Positions 5,859 to 13,016 of a DNA stretch of 13,033 nucleotides are shown here, piece after piece (position 1 is the stretch's first letter; each line of letters opens with the position of its first letter). The stretch is from Bacillota bacterium. GTDB lineage: Bacteria > Eremiobacterota > SpSt-956 > JAKJGF01. The stretch lies in contig JAKPQU010000474.1 in NCBI GenBank assembly GCA_029555925.1, forward strand, positions 1 to 13,033, written 5' to 3'. A program made the translations under genes and the position numbers. The notes under the pieces are model-generated. The model worked only from the letters and a program-made list of their open reading frames with translations, was not told the origin of the DNA and did no database searches.

Positions 5859-5886
5859 TGAAATTTATCATAACCTGTGATAAGAT
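5858..5886 (+). promoter_or_regulatory. Promoter of rqcH
   Basis: TTGAAA (5858-5863), 17-nt spacer and TAAGAT (5881-5886), with TG one base before the -10 (extended -10). The start site would be near 5893, about 55 nt before the ATG. Confidence 0.6.
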
Positions 5887-5888
5887 TG

Positions 5889-5898
5889 TCACCGGTGA
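5889..5898. promoter_or_regulatory. 10-bp palindrome at the rqcH transcription start
   Basis: TCACCGGTGA is a perfect palindrome directly after the -10 box, where a repressor could block initiation. It is short enough to be chance. Confidence 0.25.
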
Positions 5899-5948
5899 AT
5901 CAACGCTGTTACAGAACAGAAATTCTCACGATGAAATGAGTCAAAACA

Positions 5949-7697
5949 ATGATATATGATTATGTAATTATGAATAAAATAACAGAGGAACTGAAAGAGA
6001 AATTAACGGGAGGCATTATTACAAAAATAATGCAGCCTTCTGCCCTTAAAATCATTATGAGTATAAAACAGGGAAATTCTCTCTATAATTTACTCATATC
6101 CGCCGAATCCGAACATCCCGGTATATATATTACAGAAGAAAAACATACAGACAAAATTCCTTCCCTGAATTTTTCCCTTTCACTGAAAAAACATATAATA
6201 AACGGGAAAATACTGGATATTTCAATTACACCTCTGGAAAGAATTTTAACATGTCATATAAAAGCCAGAGATGATATAGGTGAATTAAAAAACAGGCTCC
6301 TTGTGGCAGAAATCATGGGAAAGCACAGTAATATTATACTTCTGTCACAGGAAGACAGAAATATCCTGGGCTGTATAAAACATGTAACATCCAGAGTGAA
6401 CAGACACAGAGAAATACTTCCCGGTGAAATTTATATAGATCCTCCCCTGGAAAAGAAAGAGAATCCTTTTCACGTAGAAGAAGAAACGTTTGTTAAACTG
6501 GCCTTATCGGAAGGTGATTTAGAAAAAAATCTCGTGAAACATTTCAATGGCGTCAGTATATTGATTGCAAAAGAAATAATCGTAAGAGCAGGCTTACGTG
6601 CCGACATATGGGGGAAAAATCTCTCCGTAAAGGAACTGAAAAATCTTTATCATATATGGAAAGAAACATGGAATGAAATCAATGAAAGCCGCACTGCATA
6701 TCTTTATAAAGCAGAAGGTGAAGAAAAACCTGTGTGGAAATTGCCTCTTGTCTATCCCGTAGAACTGAAATTACTCGACTCTTTACAGGGAGAAACAATA
6801 AAAAATTTCAACAGAGCCATAGACAGAGGATATAAGATACAGAATAACATAGAAATTTTTAACAGAGAGAAAAAATCTCTCTCTGACGGAATTTTTAACT
6901 ATAAAAAGAAATTAAAGGAAGATAAAAGACGGCTTGAAGAACAGATTAGAAAAGCTGACAGATGGGAAGAATATAAGAAAAAAGGTGACATCATACTGGC
7001 CCATTTACATATTACCCCCGTGGGAAACACTGTTGAATTAGTCGATATTTTCGACGAAGAACAGAAAAAGATAGTGATTGACATAAATCCTTCTATTTCT
7101 ATGTCGCAGAACGGGCAGGCCTATTTTAAAAAATATAAAAAAGCTTTGAAAATAATGGAATCAGCCGAAAAGCAGATGGAAGATCTCAAAAAAGAACAGG
7201 AGTATATTGAGAATATTTGCCTTTCCCTGGAACTCTGTGAAACAGTAAAGGAACTCAGGGAAATAAAGGAAGAACTGGCAGAAAACAACATCATAAAAGA
7301 CAAAAAACCTCAGGAGAAAAAGAAAGATAAAGATATGCCTTCCTTTATACAGGTAACGACAGAAGACGGCTGGACCATTATGGCAGGTAAAAATAACAGG
7401 CAGAATGACATGCTTACAATGAAAATAGCAAAGGGAAACGATATCTGGCTCCATGCCAAAGGTATTCCCGGCTCCCATGTAATAATCAGAAATCCTCAGG
7501 CTTTAGAGATATCCTCCATCCCCTATAAAACACTTCATAAAGGAGCATCACTGGCAGCCCATTACAGTAAAGGGAAAAACTCATCCCATGTCCCTGTAGA
7601 CTATACCTTCGTGAAATATGTAAAAAAACCTAAAGGAGCAAAACCCGGTATGGTCATTTATCACGGGGAAAAAACTCTCTCGGTACAGGGATTCTAG
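5949..7697 (+). CDS. rqcH: RqcH, NFACT-family ribosome quality control factor
   Basis: Binds stalled, obstructed large ribosomal subunits and recruits tRNA-Ala to add C-terminal alanine tails for proteolysis. Older databases call it a fibronectin-binding protein. NFACT-N covers residues 1 to about 165 (MIYDYVIMNKITEELKEKLTG at the start, PSLNFSLSLKKHI at 71-83). Helix-hairpin-helix and coiled-coil segments follow, with long charged helices at about 315-345 and 400-450. NFACT-R spans about 462-582 (GKNNRQNDMLTMKIAKGNDI at 480-499, then WLHAKGIPGSHVIIRNP). Length 582 is normal. The conserved Asp-Arg pair needed for Ala-tailing (D97/R98 in Bacillus) appears as E97-R98. ATG 5949 gives the family N-terminus but has a poor ribosome site, so translation may be weak. 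It has its own promoter and stands alone; the next gene is convergent. Confidence 0.92.
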   Translation: MIYDYVIMNKITEELKEKLTGGIITKIMQPSALKIIMSIKQGNSLYNLLISAESEHPGIYITEEKHTDKIPSLNFSLSLKKHIINGKILDISITPLERILTCHIKARDDIGELKNRLLVAEIMGKHSNIILLSQEDRNILGCIKHVTSRVNRHREILPGEIYIDPPLEKKENPFHVEEETFVKLALSEGDLEKNLVKHFNGVSILIAKEIIVRAGLRADIWGKNLSVKELKNLYHIWKETWNEINESRTAYLYKAEGEEKPVWKLPLVYPVELKLLDSLQGETIKNFNRAIDRGYKIQNNIEIFNREKKSLSDGIFNYKKKLKEDKRRLEEQIRKADRWEEYKKKGDIILAHLHITPVGNTVELVDIFDEEQKKIVIDINPSISMSQNGQAYFKKYKKALKIMESAEKQMEDLKKEQEYIENICLSLELCETVKELREIKEELAENNIIKDKKPQEKKKDKDMPSFIQVTTEDGWTIMAGKNNRQNDMLTMKIAKGNDIWLHAKGIPGSHVIIRNPQALEISSIPYKTLHKGASLAAHYSKGKNSSHVPVDYTFVKYVKKPKGAKPGMVIYHGEKTLSVQGF

Positions 7698-7698
7698 A

Positions 7699-7725
7699 GA
7701 TTTCAGGGATTTCGGGGATTTCAGG
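7699..7725. repeat. Three tandem nonamers after rqcH
   Basis: gatttcagg (7699-7707), gatttcggg (7708-7716) and gatttcagg (7717-7725) follow the rqcH stop directly. A degenerate fourth unit, gattctaga (7690-7698), overlaps the stop codon. They run almost directly into the heptamer array at 7731. Confidence 0.7.
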
Positions 7726-7730
7726 ACATC

Positions 7731-7793
7731 TCACGCATTACGCGTCACGCGTTACTCGTTACGCGTCACTCTTCACTCTTCACCCTTCACTTT
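7731..7793. repeat. Nine-unit heptamer array overlapping the diguanylate cyclase 3' end
   Basis: Nine perfect-register units: tcacgca, ttacgcg, tcacgcg, ttactcg, ttacgcg, tcactct, tcactct, tcaccct, tcacttt. On the minus strand every unit has the form NNNGTRA. The array changes from the CG-rich flavour to the A-rich flavour part way along. The last two units are coding: the TGA in unit eight (7780-7782) is the stop codon of the minus-strand gene. Confidence 0.9.
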
Positions 7794-9690
7794 TTCCACT
7801 TTCTTCTTCAGCCATTTTCTGAACCATTTCCTGAACTGTCCATACCTGGTTTCTGCCATGCTCTTTGGCAAAATAAAGAGCTTCATCTGTTCTCTTTATA
7901 AGCTCCTGCTTTGCAGAGGCATCCATCGGGTAAGTGCCCACACCTATACTTATACTCACATGAAGAGGGGTAGCCTGGCCGGGAAATTCTTTCTGTTCTA
8001 TGAGTTTTCGCAATCTTTCCGCATATATCTTTGCGCCCTGTGCACTCTGTTCAGGAAGAATTATGGCAAATTCTTCTCCTCCGTAACGGGCGGGAATGTC
8101 TATGTTGGTACGGGAACTGTCTCTTACGGCCTTTGCCACTTCTATGAGAACTATATCACCCTGCTGGTGACCGTATGTATCATTGAATTTCTTGAAGTGA
8201 TCTATATCAAACATTATCAGGGCAAACTGGTAACCGTAACGTTCTGAACGGAGTATTTCCTCATCAAGACGTATCTGGAAATATCTGTGTATATAAAGCT
8301 GTGTGAGACCGTCCGTAATGGCAAGGGTATGAAGCCTTGATCTCTCTATGATTACTGCCAGCTGTGTGGCAAGGGTTGTGAGAAGTCCCTGATCGTCATC
8401 ATCATAATCTTTTCCCTTCTTTTTATTCGTAACATTTACAATGCCTATAACCTTGTCATTGATTACCATAGGTACACACATAAGGTTTCTGACCTTATAA
8501 TCATCCTGTCTTTCCTCTCTGAGTAAAAACCTTGGATCATTATAACCTTTATTTGCCATCACAGGCTTTCCTGTCTGTGCCACAAGACCTGCTATGCCTT
8601 CACCTACTTTAAAGATCTGGGTTCGTTTCGATTTTTCTATTATATCGTCACCTTTCAGGGCTCTCAGTACAAGGGCTCCTGTTTTTTCATCGATAAGCAT
8701 AATGGAACCTTTTTCGGAACTTACACCCTTCAGTATGGCATCCAGAATTATTATAAGCAGTTCATCTATATCATCGGTCTGATTGACAGCCTGGCTTACA
8801 TCATAAAGCAGGGTCAGTTCGTTAACACGCCTGTTTAAGAGTAAATTGGCCTTTTTAAGATTCTCCATATACATAAGCAGATTGGATGACATCTGGTTGA
8901 AAGCGGATGCCAGAATACCCAGTTCATCTTCTGTCTGGACAGGGACACGATAATCTAACTTGCCGGAAGACAGGGCTTTTGTACCTTCAACCAGCAATTC
9001 GAGAGGATCCGTTATTTTCTTAGTGAAATAAGTACCTGTTATAACACCTATTATGATAGCAAGTATGGCTATTAAGATACTTCTCCATATATGCCACATT
9101 ATTTCATCATCTACATGTTCAAGGGAAAAACCTACCCTTACTGCACCATGCTTTTTTCTGCCTATCAAAAGGGCACAGGTCGTTTCATCTATGTAATTTC
9201 TGTATGTATCACTGTAATAAGTAATTGATTTACTGGGACTATCAAAATTTACTGAAGCAAAGGAAGCATCATTAATATTCTGCGGTATTATATCGGAAGG
9301 CCTCATTGTCTGAGGTTTCCATTCTCCTGTTTCAGGATCTTTTTGAAGTATTTCTTTCCCGCCCTGGGTTATTACTTTGCCGTCTTCATCCAGGAAAATT
9401 ACATATTCAATATTCTGTTTTTCCTTCAAAGACTCCACAAATTCATCTAGAGAAGAAAAACTCTTGTCTATAACTGCCTGAATGGTACCTCTCGCAAGGG
9501 TTTCTGTCAGGATCAAACCTTCGTCTTCAACCTGCCTGTAATGATATGAACGAAATGAAATAACATTTATCATCGATATGGCACAGATGGCAACAGCTAT
9601 GATTATTACAAAGCAGACTATAAATTTATTTTTGAGACTGAATTTAACACTATCAAATACTTTACTGGGCTTGGAAAAATTCTTAAACAC
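7780..9690 (-). CDS. Membrane diguanylate cyclase: sensor-HAMP-GAF-GGDEF
   Basis: Makes cyclic di-GMP from two GTP in response to a signal sensed outside the membrane and, perhaps, by the GAF domain. Transmembrane helices lie at about 22-45 and 203-223, flanking a 155-residue periplasmic/extracellular Cache-like sensor. HAMP is about 224-280, GAF about 300-455 and GGDEF about 458-620. The active site is intact: MFDIDHFKKFNDTYGH (493-508) and RYGGEEF (535-541). The inhibitory RxxD site is not: T528 precedes D531, with the nearest Arg at 527. Product inhibition is therefore doubtful. The start is GTG at 9690, with GAGAGGT 11 nt upstream. The last residues (KSEG) and the TGA come from a heptamer repeat array, so the original C-terminus may have been replaced. 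A -10 box lies 33 nt upstream of the start. The signal is unknown. Confidence 0.92.
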   Translation of the reverse strand: MFKNFSKPSKVFDSVKFSLKNKFIVCFVIIIAVAICAISMINVISFRSYHYRQVEDEGLILTETLARGTIQAVIDKSFSSLDEFVESLKEKQNIEYVIFLDEDGKVITQGGKEILQKDPETGEWKPQTMRPSDIIPQNINDASFASVNFDSPSKSITYYSDTYRNYIDETTCALLIGRKKHGAVRVGFSLEHVDDEIMWHIWRSILIAILAIIIGVITGTYFTKKITDPLELLVEGTKALSSGKLDYRVPVQTEDELGILASAFNQMSSNLLMYMENLKKANLLLNRRVNELTLLYDVSQAVNQTDDIDELLIIILDAILKGVSSEKGSIMLIDEKTGALVLRALKGDDIIEKSKRTQIFKVGEGIAGLVAQTGKPVMANKGYNDPRFLLREERQDDYKVRNLMCVPMVINDKVIGIVNVTNKKKGKDYDDDDQGLLTTLATQLAVIIERSRLHTLAITDGLTQLYIHRYFQIRLDEEILRSERYGYQFALIMFDIDHFKKFNDTYGHQQGDIVLIEVAKAVRDSSRTNIDIPARYGGEEFAIILPEQSAQGAKIYAERLRKLIEQKEFPGQATPLHVSISIGVGTYPMDASAKQELIKRTDEALYFAKEHGRNQVWTVQEMVQKMAEEESGKSEG

Positions 9691-9723
9691 AGAATAAACA
9701 TACCTCTCGTTCCGACGGCATAT

Positions 9724-9729
9724 ATTATA
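9724..9729 (-). promoter_or_regulatory. -10 element of the diguanylate cyclase, abutting a heptamer array
   Basis: Minus-strand TATAAT lies 33 nt before the GTG start. Where the -35 should be there is heptamer repeat (unit starting at 9735, a 5-nt gap) and no TTGACA-like hexamer. The same layout occurs before the LCP gene at 13006-13017. Confidence 0.5.
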
Positions 9730-9734
9730 GGAGT

Positions 9735-9797
9735 CGTGACGCGTAACGCGTGACGTGTTTCTTTTCCCTTCGCATAACGCATTGCATTTTACGCATT
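9735..9797. repeat. Inverted pair of heptamer arrays upstream of the diguanylate cyclase
   Basis: Left arm cgtgacg, cgtaacg, cgtgacg (9735-9755). After 14 nt the reverse-sense units tcgcata, acgcatt, gcatttt, acgcatt follow (9770-9797, more degenerate). The stretch 9733-9751 is identical over 19 bp to 13015-13033 at the other end of the window. Confidence 0.75.
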
Positions 9798-9864
9798 CCA
9801 GATTATTTCAAACTAACTACCATAAACGGATGATAACAAAGAATAATGAGAAAGTATTTCCCCT

Positions 9865-9885
9865 TCACTCTTCACCCTTCACGAT
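9865..9885. repeat. Three-unit heptamer array
   Basis: tcactct, tcaccct, tcacgat in TYAC orientation, in the gap between the divergent diguanylate cyclase and lipoprotein genes. Confidence 0.65.
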
Positions 9886-10196
9886 TCTCATATAAACTAT
9901 AATAATAGCCATTAAAAATAAAAAATTACTTCAAAAATTACTTTAACAAAATTTATATTCGATGAAAATTATATAAATCCTCTCTATAATTCAAGTACTA
10001 TCTGACTGATTTACAAAATTTTCACATATGGGAGGACTAAGAGGTATTTCGTCGAAATTTTTTACAGAAAAATTTATTACAGGAGGTGACACAGAATTTT
10101 TTGTGTAAAAGCACATAGCTATTTTTGTAAAAATAATCATATTGAAAATCTAAAAGGAGGTATATAAACTGGTATATAATTTCCAGTTATTATCAT
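9886..10196 (+). other. Leader region of the lipoprotein gene, with several ribosome-site-like sequences
   Basis: This 311-nt stretch holds no convincing gene. TATAAT (9985-9990) could be a -10 box without a clear -35. Three purine-rich sequences look like ribosome sites: GGGAGGA (10030-10036), AGGAGGTGA (10081-10089) and AAAGGAGG (10153-10160). None is followed at normal distance by a start codon of a recognisable protein. An 8-bp hairpin (10055-10062 with 10068-10075) precedes the second. A 26-codon frame from ATG 10028 has no ribosome site of its own. The stretch is probably a structured 5' leader, or the remains of a duplicated gene start. Confidence 0.4.
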
Positions 10197-11051
10197 ATGT
10201 CAAAAATAAGTTGTTTATTAATAATTCTTATGTTTTTATGTGCAGGATGCGGAGGAGATAGCGGAAGCAGTGCTGTTCCGACAGGAGTTCCAGTTACGAC
10301 TTATACAGTAACGACTGTATTAAACCGACTGGTCGAACTGAACACTATAGGAAACACCGGCCATTATGAAATGTGGGCAACAGTAGGAGGAAGCGTTAAA
10401 AATATACAAAAATTCCAGATAACCGATGGTAATATTATCAGAGATCTCAGCGGCACAGAAATAGGCAAACTGAATGAACCATTCATACTCAAGTCGAGTG
10501 ATAATCTCAGAACAGCTACAGATATATTTATCAGTGTGGAACAGAACAGTTCAACACCTACCCAGTCAATATTGAGAGGAACTGTAGATAACATTACGGG
10601 CCAGGTACCATTAAATCCCGGATATGCCATAATAGAAGGCGGAACTACCCGATTACTCGTAAGTTCATCAGATGCAAATATAAGCGGTACTTACAGAGTA
10701 ATAGATAATAATCAGATAAGCTTCAAATCTTCTTCGGGAGGTAATCTTTTAACATTGGAAAAATTAACCTCTTCATGGACTTACGGTGCATGGCTTGTCA
10801 GAGGCGGTAGTGCAGAATTAATAGGCCGCTTTAATTCTGCTTCTGAGGCACCGAACAAAACCTTCTCTTACAATATTAATGACGGCAGTTGCACCGTAAT
10901 GATAACAGCCGAACCGGCAGGCACTCAAACCACTCAGCCTTTCACCCTCTTAAAACTGCTTTATGCAACAATACCATCAGGAGGAAGTGAAAACCTGAAT
11001 ATGAATTATAATTACACCGGTCTCCCTGTAGGCAACGGACTGGTTAACTGA
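10197..11051 (+). CDS. Putative lipoprotein, unknown function
   Basis: A 284-residue exported protein. The N-terminus MSKISCLLIILMFLCAGC is a lipoprotein signal peptide: Lys3, a hydrophobic core, then Cys-Ala-Gly before Cys18, the likely lipid attachment site, followed by GGDSGSSAV, a flexible linker. The mature part is rich in Thr, Ser, Asn and Gly, with alternating polar and hydrophobic residues that suggest a beta-rich extracytoplasmic domain. I do not recognise a family. The ATG at 10197 lacks an adjacent ribosome site. The nearest, AAAGGAGG (10153-10160), is 36 nt upstream and separated by a possible hairpin AACTGG/CCAGTT (10167-10172 with 10184-10189). The gene ends in a perfect hairpin terminator and is probably a single-gene unit. 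Confidence 0.75.
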   Translation: MSKISCLLIILMFLCAGCGGDSGSSAVPTGVPVTTYTVTTVLNRLVELNTIGNTGHYEMWATVGGSVKNIQKFQITDGNIIRDLSGTEIGKLNEPFILKSSDNLRTATDIFISVEQNSSTPTQSILRGTVDNITGQVPLNPGYAIIEGGTTRLLVSSSDANISGTYRVIDNNQISFKSSSGGNLLTLEKLTSSWTYGAWLVRGGSAELIGRFNSASEAPNKTFSYNINDGSCTVMITAEPAGTQTTQPFTLLKLLYATIPSGGSENLNMNYNYTGLPVGNGLVN

Positions 11052-11063
11052 GTCGAAGATTTC

Positions 11064-11111
11064 TATAAAATAATAAAATCAGACCTGATGGTCTGATTTT
11101 ATTATTTTATA
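11064..11111 (+). terminator. Strong hairpin terminator after the lipoprotein gene
   Basis: A 22-bp perfect stem (11064-11085 with 11090-11111) closes a TGAT loop. The core AATCAGACC/GGTCTGATT is followed by T-rich sequence in the right arm (ATTTTATTATTTT). Because the arms are mirror images, it can act on both strands. It separates the lipoprotein gene from the rsfS promoter. Confidence 0.9.
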
Positions 11112-11126
11112 TATGACTCTTCCCTA

Positions 11127-11156
11127 TTTACATTATTCATTTCGCTGTGGTATTAT
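11127..11156 (+). promoter_or_regulatory. Promoter of rsfS
   Basis: TTTACA (11127-11132), 18-nt spacer and TATTAT (11151-11156), with TG one base before the -10. The start site would lie near 11163, followed by AAAAGGAGTGA (11177-11187) and the TTG start. Confidence 0.6.
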
Positions 11157-11195
11157 ACATATAGGGATACTTTTAAAAAAGGAGTGACGTAAACG

Positions 11196-11561
11196 TTGCC
11201 GGTTATAAGTACAGATAAAATACTGGGTATAGCATTAAAAGCCGTGGAAACGGCTATGGATAAAAAAGCAACAAATCCTGTTGTTTTAGACTTGAAAGAC
11301 ATAAGTATTATAGCAGATTATTTTATTATCTTAACAGGACATTCACTGGTGCAGAATCGTGCCATAGCAGATGCCATACAGATGGAATTGAAAGAAGAAA
11401 ATCTGACAATGAAACGGGAAGGTTATGAAGACGGCACATGGATATTAATGGACTATGGCCATATAGTTATCCACATATTCCAGGACAGTACAAGAGATTA
11501 TTATGACATAGAAGGACTCTGGGGCGATGCCGGCAGAGTAAGCCTCGAAGATATAATATAA
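11196..11561 (+). CDS. rsfS: Ribosome silencing factor RsfS
   Basis: Binds ribosomal protein uL14 on the large subunit and blocks joining with the small subunit, reducing translation in poor nutrient conditions. The 121-residue length is normal for the family. Diagnostic lines are VLDLKDISIIADYFIILTG (30-48), EGYEDGTWILMDYGHIVIHI (75-94) and YYDIEGLWGDA (102-112). The start is TTG at 11196, supported by GGAGTGA 8 nt upstream; there is no in-frame ATG that keeps the N-terminal helix. In many Bacillota rsfS follows the LCP gene in one operon. Here the LCP gene is the neighbour but lies on the other strand, converging. The 123-nt gap between them holds no clear terminator. Confidence 0.95.
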   Translation: MPVISTDKILGIALKAVETAMDKKATNPVVLDLKDISIIADYFIILTGHSLVQNRAIADAIQMELKEENLTMKREGYEDGTWILMDYGHIVIHIFQDSTRDYYDIEGLWGDAGRVSLEDII

Positions 11562-11684
11562 CTGTATAAATTTACCGTATAATACAACAGGAGATTCATA
11601 AAAAATTTACGGCACAGTAATGCAGAATGCATCTATCCTACGAGAACTTCACTTTTCCTGCATTCCTTTTAACATAACACAGTT

Positions 11685-12971
11685 CTAATGATTCCTTGAC
11701 GTACAGCTTTTTGCATAATCTTTTCCCAATATAATGGTTATATCTGATGTTCCTGATGTTTCGGATGGATTATTTAATATTTCCGGTCTGCCAATCAGGG
11801 CAACAATACCTGCCACCGATTGATTGTCTAATTTTTTTGAATTTATTATAATCTGGCTCGTTTCATAATCATCTCTCTCTGCATTTTTTACTTCCGTAAT
11901 TTTAAACCCGCCGATAGAGGTCAATCGTTCTTCCAGTTTTTTTGCTATGCCTGCTTCAGTACTGCCATTGAGTATTTCCACCGAAGGTTCAGGTATTTTT
12001 CCCATTAAATATTCATCTATACTATTCTGAAGCTGACTTTCATCTATTATCTGATAACTTACGCCTGTTGAATCATCGCCATAAGTCGGAACCGTACCCA
12101 TTTTTACATCATTCATATTCATATGTTTGTAGATATTGGCAAGAGCAATTAATTCGGTAGTTGAAAAATTTGTATCCACATTTTCAAGGACTGTCTGAAT
12201 TAATTTTTTCAATTCGTTTAATCCAGTAATCCTGGAAGCTTTGCTTTTAACAGCATACATAACCTGTTGCTGCCTTCTGATTCTGCCGAGGTCTCCCTCC
12301 TCATCTTTTCTGAATCGTGAATACTGTACAGCTCTATCACCGTCAATAGTCTGCCACCCCTCTTTAAGATGTATATGGAGATGTCCCCAGTTATCATCAT
12401 AATCCATATCTTTTTCCACATAGGTTTCCACTCCGCCCAGAGCATCTACCAGTTTTGGAAGAGCCTGTGTTCTGACTACAACATAATAATCTATAGGCAC
12501 TTTACAGACTTCTGTAACAGTTTTTTTGGCAAGTTCTATTCCTCCGAGCGAATAGGCAGCATTTATCTTGTCTTCATAATATCCGGGAATATATACCCTG
12601 GAATCCCTGGGAATAGACAATAACCCTACAGTCTTTTTATCAAGGTTAAAGTTGGCTATCATTATAGTATCTGTTCTTGCACCTTTGGTATATACAATGT
12701 CCTGTTCTGTCCAGTTATTGTCAAGCCCTACAACAAGGACATAGAGATTTCTCTTATCTGCGGGAAAAGTATTTTCTCCCGGCATACCGAAAGAAGGGAA
12801 AATATTAGAAACTAATGGATGACTCTGAGTATTGTCACGAGTCATAAAATAATTTTTCACTATAATTGCCGCACCTATTAAAATGATGATAGATATAAAT
12901 AAACCTGTCAAAAATCTAAGAAAAAAAATGCGCCATGTTCCTTTTTTCTTTTTACTATTATCCTGTGCCAA
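11685..12971 (-). CDS. LytR-CpsA-Psr (LCP) family protein with LytR_C domain
   Basis: Membrane-anchored enzyme that attaches teichoic acid-like or other glycopolymers from undecaprenyl-phosphate carriers to peptidoglycan. Numbered from TTG 12971: a basic N-terminus (KKKKGTWR), one transmembrane helix (about 15-38), the LCP domain at about 77-240, and a LytR_C domain at about 328-418 (PSVEILNGSTEAGIAKKLEE). Conserved LCP motifs include ARTDTIMI (R99, D101), SIPRDSRVYIPG (119-130), DKINAAYSLGG and YSRFRKDEEGDLGRIRRQQ (217-235). TTG is chosen because AAAGGAG (12980-12986) lies 8 nt upstream; a GTG at 13001 would extend the protein by 10 residues over that ribosome site. About 428 residues, complete. 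It converges on rsfS. A -10 box and a heptamer array lie just upstream. Confidence 0.92.
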   Translation of the reverse strand: MAQDNSKKKKGTWRIFFLRFLTGLFISIIILIGAAIIVKNYFMTRDNTQSHPLVSNIFPSFGMPGENTFPADKRNLYVLVVGLDNNWTEQDIVYTKGARTDTIMIANFNLDKKTVGLLSIPRDSRVYIPGYYEDKINAAYSLGGIELAKKTVTEVCKVPIDYYVVVRTQALPKLVDALGGVETYVEKDMDYDDNWGHLHIHLKEGWQTIDGDRAVQYSRFRKDEEGDLGRIRRQQQVMYAVKSKASRITGLNELKKLIQTVLENVDTNFSTTELIALANIYKHMNMNDVKMGTVPTYGDDSTGVSYQIIDESQLQNSIDEYLMGKIPEPSVEILNGSTEAGIAKKLEERLTSIGGFKITEVKNAERDDYETSQIIINSKKLDNQSVAGIVALIGRPEILNNPSETSGTSDITIILGKDYAKSCTSRNH

Positions 12972-13005
12972 ATTCAGGTCTCCTTTCAATATAACCAACA
13001 CGGGG

Positions 13006-13011
13006 AATATA
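13006..13011 (-). promoter_or_regulatory. -10 element of the LCP gene, abutting a heptamer array
   Basis: Minus-strand TATATT lies 34 nt before the TTG start. The heptamer array begins 5 nt upstream of it at 13017, the same layout as before the diguanylate cyclase (33 nt and 5 nt). No TTGACA-like -35 is visible. Confidence 0.45.
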
Positions 13012-13016
13012 GCTGT

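Noticed and set aside
7731..7793. Heptamer array as a CRISPR array
   Set aside because: Units are seven bases in direct contact with no spacers, and no cas genes are present.
9735..9797. Heptamer arrays as IS or integrase attachment sites
   Set aside because: No transposase or integrase is linked, and the units are too short and degenerate for terminal inverted repeats of an element.
10028..10108. 26-codon frame MGGLRGISSKFF... containing GGDTEFF, resembling a GGDEF remnant
   Set aside because: No ribosome site, very short, and the resemblance is limited to five residues. It overlaps a hairpin and is more likely leader RNA.
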